Assembly: GCF_000828915.1 (NCBI RefSeq)
Contig: NZ_AP014569.1
Location: 186,001-250,000, forward strand
DNA length: 64,000 nt
Reading direction: 5' to 3'
Source: Serpentinimonas maccroryi
GTDB taxonomy: Bacteria > Pseudomonadota > Gammaproteobacteria > Burkholderiales > Burkholderiaceae_C
Part shown: positions 47,715 to 55,998 of the stretch, in pieces
How the letters are laid out: each line of letters opens with the position of its first letter
Position numbering within the stretch: the stretch's first letter is position 1
The notes under the pieces: generated by a model
The model's database searches: none
Told to the model about the DNA's origin: nothing
The model's input: the letters and a program-made list of their open reading frames with translations, nothing else
Program-made: the position numbers and the translations under genes

Positions 47715-49190
47715 TTACTGCCCCTGCCCGAGCGCGAAGCCGCGTTCGCCGTCGAAGGTGCAGAGGTTTTCGGTCTTGATGAAGTCGATGCCGCGATGCG
47801 CCAGCACCTGCATCAGCTCGATCAGGTCGGTGTGCGTCACGCTGGTGCCGTTGGCGGCGACGAAGCGGCAGCGCCAGTGGTCGGTGCAGAAGGTTTCGGG
47901 GAAGCCGCCCGGCCAGACCTTGACGCCGCGGTTGGTGATCATCTGCAGGTGAAACGCCGGTGTCACCAGCGCGCTCAACTGGCCGGCCAGAAAGTCGGCG
48001 CTGCAGCGCGCGTTGACGAACACATCGACCCCCACCAGCGCCTTGACCGAGACCGGGTCGGGCAGTGGCGCGTGCAGCCCCGAGTTGGCGGCCGCCGCCG
48101 AGGCCTCGAGGGCGGTTTGGGTGGGCGTGACGTAGCGCACCGGCTTGAGCTTGGTGGGCTCTTGGCCCAGGCGGTCGATCACGGCGTCGGCAAAGTCCAT
48201 GCTGCCAAAGGGCCGGCCGACGCTGAGCGAGCCGCGCAGGTCGGCGGTGATGATGCCGTCTTCGATCGTGCGCAGCCAGGCGTTGTGCACCTTTTCGGCC
48301 ACTTCGGACTGGCCGATGTGGATCAGCATCATCACGCCCGCCAGCAGCAGGCCCGAGGGGTTGGCGATCCCTTTGCCGGCGATGTCGGGGGCGCTGCCGT
48401 GGATGGCCTCGAACATGGCGATGCGCTCGCCGATGTTGGCGCTCGGGGCCAGCCCGACCGAGCCGGTGATCTCGGCCGCGATGTCGCTGATGATGTCGCC
48501 GTAGAGGTTGAGGGTGACGATGACGTCGAAGCGCTCGGGCCGCGTGGCCAGCCGTGCCGCGCCGATGTCGATGATCATGTGCTCGGTTTCGATCTGCGGG
48601 TACTCTTTGGCGATCTCGTCGAAGACCTTGTGGAACAGGCCGTCGGTCATCTTCATGATGTTGTCTTTGGTCATGCACGTGACCTTGCGCCGCGCGTTGT
48701 TGACCGCGTACTCAAAAGCGTAGCGAATGATTTTTTCGCAGCCGGGCCGGGTCACGAGCTTGAGGCACTGATAGACCTGATCGGTCTGGCGGTGCTCGAT
48801 GCCGGCGTAGAGGTCTTCTTCGTTTTCGCGCACGATCACCAAGTCCATCTCGGGGTGCAGCGTCTTGACGAAGGGGTGGTAGGTGACGCAGGGGCGCACG
48901 TTGGCGTACAGGCCCAGCGTTTTGCGGATGGTCACGTTCAGGCTCTTGAAGCCGCCGCCTTGCGGGGTGGTGATGGGGCCTTTGAGCAACACGCGGGTGC
49001 GGCGCAGGCTGTCCCAGCTCTCGGGTGCGATGCCCGAGCTGTGGCCGGCCAGATACTGCGCTTCGCCGACGCTGATGGTCTCGGGCGCGATCTGCGCTCC
49101 GGCGGCGCGCAGCACGCGCAGCGTGGCTTCGGTGATCTCGGGGCCGATGCCGTCGCCCGGGGCGACGGTGATGGGAACCAGGTTGCTCAT
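47715..49190 (-). CDS. icd: Isocitrate dehydrogenase with C-terminal extension (Thermus-like type)
   Basis: Decarboxylating dehydrogenase of 491 residues. The first 330 or so residues show the conserved fold: PITVAPGDGIGPEITEATL, VRENEEDLYAGIEHRQTD (substrate-binding Arg/Asn), DIGAARLATRPERFDV, and IFEAIHGSAPDIAGKGIANP-like MFEAIHGSAPDIAGKG. The last 150 residues form an extension seen in the Thermus/Rickettsia class of NADP- or NAD-type enzymes. The start at 49190 (MSNLVPITVAPGDG) was chosen because an open upstream frame carries no conserved sequence. It is divergent from a LysR gene. Confidence 0.9.
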   Translation of the reverse strand: MSNLVPITVAPGDGIGPEITEATLRVLRAAGAQIAPETISVGEAQYLAGHSSGIAPESWDSLRRTRVLLKGPITTPQGGGFKSLNVTIRKTLGLYANVRPCVTYHPFVKTLHPEMDLVIVRENEEDLYAGIEHRQTDQVYQCLKLVTRPGCEKIIRYAFEYAVNNARRKVTCMTKDNIMKMTDGLFHKVFDEIAKEYPQIETEHMIIDIGAARLATRPERFDVIVTLNLYGDIISDIAAEITGSVGLAPSANIGERIAMFEAIHGSAPDIAGKGIANPSGLLLAGVMMLIHIGQSEVAEKVHNAWLRTIEDGIITADLRGSLSVGRPFGSMDFADAVIDRLGQEPTKLKPVRYVTPTQTALEASAAAANSGLHAPLPDPVSVKALVGVDVFVNARCSADFLAGQLSALVTPAFHLQMITNRGVKVWPGGFPETFCTDHWRCRFVAANGTSVTHTDLIELMQVLAHRGIDFIKTENLCTFDGERGFALGQGQ

Positions 49191-49298
49191 GGGGGATGCT
49201 CCTCTTGGGGGTGGGTGAACCGATGCGGACTGGGGCGCAGCAGCGCTTGTGGGCTGCGGGCCAACGCGAAGTATGGCGCCTTTTTGCATCGCAAACCA

Positions 49299-49316
49299 AT
49301 TATGATTAAGCATAAT
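49299..49316. promoter_or_regulatory. LysR-type operator between icd and lysR
   Basis: ATTATG-ATTAAG-CATAAT is a perfect 6-bp inverted repeat with a 6-bp spacer and contains the T-N11-A core of LysR-type regulator boxes. It lies 18 bases upstream of the LysR ATG and about 110 bases upstream of icd, so one bound dimer could repress its own gene and activate icd. Confidence 0.7.
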
Positions 49317-49334
49317 ATGCATAGATCTTAAGCT

Positions 49335-50258
49335 ATGAATAAACTGCGCCCGCCCCGCGTCACCTTTGCCCAAATGCGCACCTGGGAGGCGGTGGCGCGG
49401 CTGGGTTCGATCACCGCCGCGGCGCGCGAGTTGCACCTGGCGCAGCCCACGGTGTCGGCGCAGGTGCACGAGATGCAGACGGCACTCGGGCAGCCGTTGC
49501 TGGCCCCAGCCGGGCGCGGCGTGCGCGTCACCGACAGCGGGGTGCTGCTGCGCGAGGCGGTGCTGGATATGTTCACGCGCTGGCAGGCGCTGCAAGAAGA
49601 GCTGCTGGCGCTGCAGGGGCTCAAGCGCGGCACGCTGCGCATCGCCGGCGTGACCACCACCGAGTATTTCATCGCCCAGTGGATCAGCGCGTTTGCGCAG
49701 GCGCACCCGGGGATCGACATCGAACTGGCGGTGCACAACCGCGACGCCGTGGTGGAACTGCTGCACAGCGAGCGCGTGGATCTGGCGCTGATGATGCGCC
49801 CGCCCAGCTTTCCGCCGCTGCACGCGCTGCCGGTGCTGGACAACCCGCTGGTGCTGATCGGCCCGGCCGGGCACCCGTGGGCGCAGCGGCGCCGCTTGCC
49901 GCTCAAGGCGCTCAAGGGCCAGACGCTGCTGTGGCGCGAGAGCGGCTCGGGCACGCGCCAGGTGGTGTTGGAGCACCTGCGCGCCCACGGCCTGGAGCCC
50001 GACGAGCGCCTGACGCTGGGCAGCAACGAGGCCATCAAGCACGCTGTGGCCGCCGGGCTGGGGCTGGCGGTGCTGTCGCGCCACGCGCTCGATGCCGATC
50101 CGGCGCAAGAAGGGCTGGCGCTGCTGCCCATGACCGGGTTCCCGATCTGCCGCACCTGGCAACTGGTGTGGCGGCGCGACCGCCGCCTGCCGCTGGCGGC
50201 CAGCGCTTGGATCGAACACTTGCGCGCCGCCCTGCCGGCCGGGCTCGGGGTGGGCTGA
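49335..50258 (+). CDS. LysR-family transcriptional regulator
   Basis: A 307-residue regulator with the N-terminal winged helix-turn-helix at about 11-70 (LGSITAAARELHLAQPTVSAQVHEME-like) and a periplasmic-binding-type effector domain at about 95-300 (GTLRIAGVTTTEYFIAQWISAF, with LLWRESGSGTRQVV). The effector domain pattern resembles CbbR/CysB-type proteins. It is divergent from icd with the dyad between, so icd is the likely target. The effector is unknown. Confidence 0.92.
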   Translation: MNKLRPPRVTFAQMRTWEAVARLGSITAAARELHLAQPTVSAQVHEMQTALGQPLLAPAGRGVRVTDSGVLLREAVLDMFTRWQALQEELLALQGLKRGTLRIAGVTTTEYFIAQWISAFAQAHPGIDIELAVHNRDAVVELLHSERVDLALMMRPPSFPPLHALPVLDNPLVLIGPAGHPWAQRRRLPLKALKGQTLLWRESGSGTRQVVLEHLRAHGLEPDERLTLGSNEAIKHAVAAGLGLAVLSRHALDADPAQEGLALLPMTGFPICRTWQLVWRRDRRLPLAASAWIEHLRAALPAGLGVG

Positions 50259-50337
50259 GAGGCTGAGAGGCAGGGCCGCGTGCCCGCCCAGCGTGACCAT
50301 GCTGCCCTGTTCCCTGCCAATGCCCGACAATGCGGCC

Positions 50338-50793
50338 ATGAACACGACCCCTGCTTCACCCGCTCCCGAAGGGGGCGCTGCGCCCGCACACAGCGAGCGC
50401 CCCGCCCACATCCCCCGGCCCGCCTCCGAGCACGAACTGGTGCTCAAGGTCATCCCCATGCCGGCCGACTGCAACCCCAACGGCGACATTTTTGGCGGCT
50501 GGGTCATGGCCCAGGTCGATCTGGCCGGTTCGGTGCTGCCGGCGCGGTTGGCGCAGGGGCGCATCGCCACCGTGGCGGTGAACCAGTTCATCTTCAAGCA
50601 GCCGGTGCGGGTGGGCGATATTTTGAGCTTTTACGCCACCCTGACGCGCATCGGCAAGACCTCGATCACGGTGCAGGTGGAGGTCTATGCCGAGCGCTTT
50701 GCGGCACAGGGCAGCTATGTCAAGGTGACCGAGGCCTCGCTCACCTACGTGGCGATCGACGAGCAGGGGCGGCCGCGACCGGTGCCCAAATAG
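50338..50793 (+). CDS. yciA: YciA-type acyl-CoA thioesterase
   Basis: A 151-residue hotdog-fold thioesterase. The N-terminal 30 residues are Pro/Ala-rich; the domain then shows ADCNPNGDIFGGWVMAQVDLAG, with the catalytic Asp/Asn region of YciA/BFIT-type enzymes, then AVNQFIFKQPVRVGDI and TEASLTYVAID. It hydrolyses a broad range of acyl-CoAs. The start ATG 50338 is one of two candidates; 50293 would add 15 residues. Confidence 0.9.
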   Translation: MNTTPASPAPEGGAAPAHSERPAHIPRPASEHELVLKVIPMPADCNPNGDIFGGWVMAQVDLAGSVLPARLAQGRIATVAVNQFIFKQPVRVGDILSFYATLTRIGKTSITVQVEVYAERFAAQGSYVKVTEASLTYVAIDEQGRPRPVPK

Positions 50794-50848
50794 ACGGCCA
50801 GCACTCACGCAGAAGCCACGCGCTGCACGGTGACTTTGCCATGCGGGT

Positions 50849-50872
50849 AAAAAAAAGCCGCCCGAAGGCGGC
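50849..50872 (-). terminator. Strong Rho-independent terminator (minus strand)
   Basis: Minus strand: GCCGCC-TTCG-GGCGGC followed by TTTTTTTT, a perfect 6-bp stem with a UUCG tetraloop. It lies 56 bases after the yciA stop and about 234 bases downstream of the ampG-like stop. It must end a leftward transcript, either a long 3' tail of that gene or a small RNA. Confidence 0.85.
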
Positions 50873-51105
50873 AATGACGTCCATCAAGGCGTCGTTGGGA
50901 AACCATGTAGTCCTCTAGTGGCGGCCATCTGAGGGCCTCCAAACCCTGCGGGCAATCTGTTGCGCCCTTCATCCGACTGTGTTGACAGCGACAGGTGCCG
51001 ATTGTGCAGGTGCAGCAAAGGCTTGACTATCCCCTGTTTGGGGGAGCGCAGGGCGATAAGCGCCAGGGTGGCTTAAGAATCGTCTTAAGTGCCGATGTTC
51101 CGGCT
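50873..51105 (-). other. Gene-free stretch with a candidate small RNA or long 3' UTR
   Basis: This makes up most of the 50794-51105 gap. No convincing protein gene is seen on either strand. On the minus strand a CACAAT (51005-51000) with a weak -35 precedes about 150 bases that end in the perfect terminator at 50849-50872. The sequence contains short dyads (GGGC...GCCC, GGCC...GGCC). I do not recognise a known RNA family. It could simply be the 3' end of the transporter transcript. Confidence 0.3.
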
Positions 51106-52797
51106 TTATGGCGGCCGCTCGGCGATTTGCAGCCGCTGCTTGGCCAGCAACACCAGCGCGATCACCGGCACCCCGAGCAGCGCCGTGAGCATGAAGAAGC
51201 CCGGGTAGCCCATGCCATCGACCATGGCGCCCGAGTAGCCGCCCAGGGTTTTGGGCAGCAGCGTCATGAGCGAGCTAAAGATCGCGTACTGCACGGCGGT
51301 GAACTGGATGTTGGTCAGGCTCGACAAAAAGGCGACAAAGGCGGCGCTGGCAAAGCCGGCGGCGAGGTTGTCGAGCGACACCACCCAATAGAGCAAAGTC
51401 AGGTCGCGCCCGGCGTAGGCCAAGGCGATGAAGGCCAGATTGGTGAGGGCAGACAGAATCGCGCCCCAGAGCAGCGCCCGCATGACGCCGATGCGGTAGG
51501 CCAGAATGCCGCCCAGAAAGCCGCCAAAAATCGTGATCGCTAGGCCGTAGGTTTTGACCGCCGTGGCGATTTCGGGCTTGGTGAAGCCCATGTCTTGGTA
51601 GAAGATGTTGGAGATCACGCCCAGCACGATGTCGGAGATGCGGTACAGCCCCACCAGCGCCAGCAGCAGCGCGGCCGTGTGCCAGCCGTAGCGCTTGAAA
51701 AAGTCGAGCAGCGGCTCCACCCACGTGATGCGCGCCTGTTCCCGGTCGGCCAGCCCGAGCCGAATCAGCACCGCGCCCAGCGCAAAGGCGCTGCCCAGCG
51801 CCAGCGCCATGCGGCTGGCCTCGAGCAGCAGGTTTAGCAGCGCGCCGGCGCCGCGCTCCGACTGCCAGCCCAGCGTCCCCAGGCCCCAAAACACGCCCAC
51901 AAAGCCGGCGACGCTGAACAAAAACACCCCCAGCAGCCGCAGGTGCTGCCCCGCGGGCGCCAGCTGCGCCTGCTGGCGCGAGCTCTCGGGCTCGGGCGTG
52001 AGCAAGGTGGTGAGCATGCCGATGCCCATCACCGCCGCCATGATCAGGTAGGCCGACTGCCAAGCCTCGAACTGGTAATTGTCGCGCGAGGTGCCCCAGT
52101 GCGCGGCCAGAAACAGCACCCCGGCCCCGGCCACGATCATGCCCACGCGGTAGCCGGCGATGTAGGCCGCCGACAGCAGGCCCTGCTGCTCGGGGCGTGC
52201 GATCTCGATGCGGTAAGCGTCGATGACGATGTCTTGCGTCGCCGACATGAAGCCCAGCATGACCGCAAACAGCGCCATCGCCACCAGCGCCTGCGGGCCT
52301 TGGGCCGGATCGGTCATGGCCATGCCGACGATGGCGCAGGCCACCCCGACTTGCGCCAGCAACATGTAGGCGCGCCGGCGCCCCAAGCGCGCGGTGAGCC
52401 ACGGCAGCGGCAGCCGATCCACCAGCGGCGCCCAGACGAACTTGAACGAATAACCCAGTGCCGCCCAGCTAAAAAAGGTCACGGCGCGGCGCTCGACACC
52501 GGCCTCCATGAGCCAGAGTGAGAGCGAAGAAAAGATCAGCAGCAGCGGCAAGCCGGCAGAAAAACCCAGCATCAGCAGGCTCAGGACGCGCCAATCCCAC
52601 AGCGCTCGCAGGGTCTCGCCCCAGGTGTGCAGGGGGGGGGCTGCGGCGGAGTCGGCGTCGGGCGCGCCGGCGGGTGCGCCGGCGGGCAGGGCCACCGAGG
52701 GCGCATTGCCGGAAAGCGCGGCAGGGGGCACCGCACCGGCCGTGGCCAAGGTCGGGTCGGCCGGGCTGGGGTTTGTTACAGAAGCTGACACACGCAT
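51106..52797 (-). CDS. ampG: AmpG-like muropeptide MFS permease
   Basis: A 563-residue major-facilitator protein. After a 60-residue Ala/Pro-rich N terminus come about 14 hydrophobic segments. Characteristic AmpG segments are GFSAGLPLLLIFSSLSLW, SWAALGYSFKFVWAPLVDRLPLP, SATQDIVIDAYRIE and AGYRVGMIVAG. It carries GlcNAc-anhydroMurNAc peptides into the cytoplasm for recycling and complements mpl in this window. The start is uncertain, because the protein begins only 26 bases from a divergent gene and the N terminus is low-complexity; an internal start is possible. Confidence 0.9.
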   Translation of the reverse strand: MRVSASVTNPSPADPTLATAGAVPPAALSGNAPSVALPAGAPAGAPDADSAAAPPLHTWGETLRALWDWRVLSLLMLGFSAGLPLLLIFSSLSLWLMEAGVERRAVTFFSWAALGYSFKFVWAPLVDRLPLPWLTARLGRRRAYMLLAQVGVACAIVGMAMTDPAQGPQALVAMALFAVMLGFMSATQDIVIDAYRIEIARPEQQGLLSAAYIAGYRVGMIVAGAGVLFLAAHWGTSRDNYQFEAWQSAYLIMAAVMGIGMLTTLLTPEPESSRQQAQLAPAGQHLRLLGVFLFSVAGFVGVFWGLGTLGWQSERGAGALLNLLLEASRMALALGSAFALGAVLIRLGLADREQARITWVEPLLDFFKRYGWHTAALLLALVGLYRISDIVLGVISNIFYQDMGFTKPEIATAVKTYGLAITIFGGFLGGILAYRIGVMRALLWGAILSALTNLAFIALAYAGRDLTLLYWVVSLDNLAAGFASAAFVAFLSSLTNIQFTAVQYAIFSSLMTLLPKTLGGYSGAMVDGMGYPGFFMLTALLGVPVIALVLLAKQRLQIAERPP

Positions 52798-52823
52798 GCC
52801 GCGATTGTGCCTATGATTGCGCC

Positions 52824-53735
52824 ATGTGCTGGCTATGTGAACTCAAAACTCCGCTTGCCCCCATCGCGCCGCTGGCGCACGCCGATGATGGGGCGCCCCC
52901 GCAGCGCTGGACTTCGCGCCGCGGCTTCATGCTGGCCGCTGCGGCCGGCACAGCCACGGTCGCCGCCGGCGGTTTGTTGCCCACGGCGGCGAAGGCCCAA
53001 GTCAGCGTGGGCGAGGGCTCGCGCCTGCGCCACTTGGTGCCGGCGGCCCAGCTCGAAGCGGCGGCGGCGCAGCAGTACCGCCAGATGATGGAGCAGGCGC
53101 GCCAGCAGGGCGCGTTGGCCCCGGATTCGGACCGTCAGTTGCGCAATCTGCGCGCCATCGCGCAGCGCCAGATCCCCTTTGCCCACCCTTGGAACGCGCG
53201 CTCGCGCCAGTGGCAGTGGGAGGTGAACCTGATCCGCAGCGAGCAGATCAACGCCTTTGTCATGCCCGGCGGCAAGATCGCTTTTTTTACCGGCATCCTC
53301 GACCAGTTGCGCCTGAGCAACGACGAGATCGGCATGATCATGGGCCACGAGGCCGCGCACGCGGTGCGCGAGCACGCCCGTGCGCGCTTGGCCAAAACCC
53401 AGGCCACCAGCCTCGGGCTATCGCTCGGGGCGCAGCTGCTGGGCTTGGGCGATTTGGGCAACGTGGCGGCCAACCTCGGCACCCAGTTGCTGGCGTTGCG
53501 CTTTAGCCGCGAAGACGAATCCGACGCCGATCTGGTGGGTCTAGAGATCGCCGCCCGCGCCGGCCACCACCCGCAAGCCAGTGTGACGCTGTGGGAGAAG
53601 ATGATTGCGCGCAACCGCAGCGCGGGCATCAACTTTTTGTCCACGCACCCGGCCGGGCCTGAGCGCATTGCTCAATTGCAAGCCAATGCGCCCAAGGTCA
53701 TGGGCCTGTTCGAGCAGGCGCGGCGGCGCGGCTGA
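52824..53735 (+). CDS. Exported M48-family zinc metallopeptidase (Tat-type signal)
   Basis: A 303-residue protease. Residues 1-58 carry a twin-arginine-type signal, TSRRGFMLAAAAG, before a hydrophobic core and an AKA-like cleavage. The active site HEAAH is at 175-179 and the third ligand is in EDESDADLVG. There are no transmembrane segments after the signal, so it is probably periplasmic, like BepA/LoiP quality-control proteases. The start at 52824 leaves only 26 bases to the divergent ampG-like gene. The protein starts MCWLC, so a lipoprotein is unlikely despite the early cysteines. Confidence 0.9.
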   Translation: MCWLCELKTPLAPIAPLAHADDGAPPQRWTSRRGFMLAAAAGTATVAAGGLLPTAAKAQVSVGEGSRLRHLVPAAQLEAAAAQQYRQMMEQARQQGALAPDSDRQLRNLRAIAQRQIPFAHPWNARSRQWQWEVNLIRSEQINAFVMPGGKIAFFTGILDQLRLSNDEIGMIMGHEAAHAVREHARARLAKTQATSLGLSLGAQLLGLGDLGNVAANLGTQLLALRFSREDESDADLVGLEIAARAGHHPQASVTLWEKMIARNRSAGINFLSTHPAGPERIAQLQANAPKVMGLFEQARRRG

Positions 53736-53747
53736 AGGGCAATAGCC

Positions 53748-54389
53748 TCAGAGCGGGTCGCGCACGTAGGGGTTGCTGCGGCGCTCGCGCCCAAAGCTGC
53801 TCTCGGGGCCGTGGCCGGGGATGAACACGGTCGCGTCACCCATCGGCCACAGGCGCTCGCGGATGCTGGCCAGCAGTTGCTCGTGGTCACCCTGCGGAAA
53901 ATCGGTGCGCCCAATGCTGCCGGCAAACAACACATCGCCCACAAAAGCGCGCCCGATCTCGGGGCTGTGAAACACCACATGGCCGGGCGTGTGGCCGGGG
54001 CAGTGGCGCACCTGCACGCTGCTGCGTCCGAGCGTGACCGTGTCGCCGTCGTGCAGCCAGCGCGTGGGCGTGAAGGGGCGCGCCTGCGGGAAGCCAAACA
54101 TCTGGCTTTGCTGCGCCAGCGCGTCGATCCAGAACTGGTCGCCCGGGTGCGGCCCGATGATCGGCAAACCCAGCTGCTGCGCCAGCTCGCCGGCGGCCCC
54201 GGCGTGGTCGATGTGGGCGTGGGTGAGCCAAATCTGCTCGAGCTTGAGCCCCAGGCGCTGCACCTCGGCCAGCACCTCGTCGAGGTCGCCACCGGGGTCG
54301 ATCACCGCCGCGGCTTGGGTCTGGTCGCACCACAGCAGGCTGCAGTTTTGCTGAAACGGCGTGACGGTGATGGTGTGGTAGTGCAGCAT
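53748..54389 (-). CDS. MBL-fold metallohydrolase (GloB/YcbL-like)
   Basis: A 213-residue metallo-beta-lactamase-fold enzyme. Metal ligands are THAHIDHAG (HxHxDH), a second histidine in CPGHTPGHVVF, an aspartate in FVGDVLFAGSIGRTDF, and a final PGHGPESSFG. The pattern matches small glyoxalase II-like YcbL hydrolases. The start at 54389 begins MLHYHTITV; the frame is open further upstream. It converges on the M48 protease gene. Confidence 0.92.
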   Translation of the reverse strand: MLHYHTITVTPFQQNCSLLWCDQTQAAAVIDPGGDLDEVLAEVQRLGLKLEQIWLTHAHIDHAGAAGELAQQLGLPIIGPHPGDQFWIDALAQQSQMFGFPQARPFTPTRWLHDGDTVTLGRSSVQVRHCPGHTPGHVVFHSPEIGRAFVGDVLFAGSIGRTDFPQGDHEQLLASIRERLWPMGDATVFIPGHGPESSFGRERRSNPYVRDPL

Positions 54390-54429
54390 GGGCTGGATTG
54401 TAGGCAGGGCGGCGGGCGGTGGGGGCGCA

Positions 54430-55998
54430 TCAGCCCAAAGCAGCAATGTCCCCTGTGATGTTCGGGGGCGGTTGCTCGGCGGTTTGAGATGCAGCGGCTG
54501 TAGGCGCGCAGGTTGAGGCAGAAGTTGGCTGCGCCTGCAGCCAAGCCGCCAGCCCCAAGCCCGCCACGCGCCCGCTGGCCATGCAGGCGGTGAGCAGGTA
54601 GCCGCCGGTGGGGGCTTCCCAGTCCAGCATTTCGCCGGCGCAGAACACGCCGGGCAGGGGTTGCAGCATCAGGGCGTCGTTCAGGCGCTCCAGCGCCACC
54701 CCGCCGGCGCTGCTGATGGCCTCGGCTATCGGGCGCGGGGCCACCAAATCGATCGGCAGGTTTTGCAGGGTGGCCGCCACGTGGGCCGGGTCGTGGCGCT
54801 GTTCGGGGGGCAGCACCTCGTGCAGCAGCGCCACTTGCGCGGGGGGCAGGCCCAAGCGCTTGCGCAGCAGCGTGCCCAGCGACTGGCCGCTGCGCTCGCG
54901 CTCCAGCTCGGCTTGCAAGCGGCTGCGGCTCCAGTCGGGCTTGAGGTCGAGCGCGATGCGCACCCGGCCTGCGGTTTCAATGGCGTCGCGCAGTTGCGCG
55001 GAGGCGGCGTAGATCAGGCTGCCTTCGAGCCCGGTTTGAGTCAGCACGCATTCGCCCCGGCGCTCGAAGGCCTGCCCGTTGGCGTCGGTGAAGCGCAGCA
55101 GCACGCCCTTGAGCGCGGCGCCGGCAAAGCGCTGTTGCAGGTGCGCGCTCCAGCCTAGGCGCGTGCCCACGGCCACGTCGAAGCCGCAGTTGCTGGGGCG
55201 CAGCGGTTGCAAGGCCACGCCGTGCTGTGCCAGCCACGGCATCCAAGCGCCGTCGGAGCCCAGCCGGGGCCAGCTCGCACCGCCCAGCGCCAGCAACACG
55301 GCGCGTGCGTGCACCTCGGTCTGGCCCTGTGGGCCCTGCAGGTGCAGGCAGTAGCCGGGTGGCGCGGCGTGTGCGCTCTGGGGTGTGGTGGGTGTGGTGG
55401 GTGTGGTGGGTGTGGTGGGGGGTGTCGAAGGCGTTTGCTGTGGCGCTGCTGGGGCCAACGGCTGCAAATGGCCGCTCCAGCGCTGGCGCATGTGAAACCG
55501 CACCGGCACGCCGCTGGCTGGATGGCGCAGCCGCTGCAACCAAGCGCGCAGCAAGGGCGCGGCCTTCATGTCGCGCGGGAACACGCGCTGTGAGCTGCCC
55601 ACAAAGGTGTCTATGCCCAGCCCGGCGGCCCAGTCGCGCAGCGCCTGCGGGCCAAAGACGTCGAGCCAGCGGCCGCAATCTGCAGCGCGGGCGCCGTAGC
55701 GGGCCTTAAAAGCCGGCAGCGGCTCGGCGTGCGTCAGGTTCAGGCCACCGATGCCGGCGAGCAAGAGCTTGCGCCCCACCGTGGGCATGGCGTCGAACAG
55801 GTGCACCTCAAAGCCGGCGGCGCTCAAGACCTCGGCCGCCATGAGTCCCGCCGGTCCGGCACCGACGATGGCCACCGGGCAGTGCAGGGGGGGGTGGGGG
55901 GTGATGCCGATAGGCACCGCGTGGATCGCCCCACCGGTCGTGGGCGGGGGCAACGGGCTCTGCGCCGCCGCGCTGATTGAGCTGTGGGCACTCATCAT
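54430..55998 (-). CDS. HI0933-type NAD(P)/FAD-dependent flavoprotein
   Basis: A 522-residue flavoprotein. The N-terminal dinucleotide fold is CPVAIVGAGPAGLMAAEVL at about 40-58, then GRKLLLAGIGGLNLTHAEP and VFPRDMKAAPLLRAWL, all typical of the HI0933/TIGR03862 family. Near residues 195-207 there is a TTP-rich run (TPPTTPTTPTTPTTP) encoded by a 9-bp repeat. The C terminus has GVFCAGEMLDWEAPTGGYLLTACMASG. ATG 55998 overlaps the stop of the upstream gene (ATGA) and is followed by a second ATG at 55995. The physiological role is unknown. Confidence 0.88.
   Translation of the reverse strand: MMSAHSSISAAAQSPLPPPTTGGAIHAVPIGITPHPPLHCPVAIVGAGPAGLMAAEVLSAAGFEVHLFDAMPTVGRKLLLAGIGGLNLTHAEPLPAFKARYGARAADCGRWLDVFGPQALRDWAAGLGIDTFVGSSQRVFPRDMKAAPLLRAWLQRLRHPASGVPVRFHMRQRWSGHLQPLAPAAPQQTPSTPPTTPTTPTTPTTPQSAHAAPPGYCLHLQGPQGQTEVHARAVLLALGGASWPRLGSDGAWMPWLAQHGVALQPLRPSNCGFDVAVGTRLGWSAHLQQRFAGAALKGVLLRFTDANGQAFERRGECVLTQTGLEGSLIYAASAQLRDAIETAGRVRIALDLKPDWSRSRLQAELERERSGQSLGTLLRKRLGLPPAQVALLHEVLPPEQRHDPAHVAATLQNLPIDLVAPRPIAEAISSAGGVALERLNDALMLQPLPGVFCAGEMLDWEAPTGGYLLTACMASGRVAGLGLAAWLQAQPTSASTCAPTAAASQTAEQPPPNITGDIAALG
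55381..55416 (-). repeat. 9-bp in-frame tandem repeat in the flavoprotein gene
   Basis: Four perfect copies of GGGTGTGGT (plus strand) at 55381-55416, encoding the Thr-Thr-Pro run on the minus strand. Copy changes keep the frame. Confidence 0.95.

Noticed and set aside
50805-50972. A 55-codon minus-strand reading frame in the gap after yciA.
   Set aside because: It runs straight through the strong terminator hairpin and shows no ribosome-binding site or protein-like composition.
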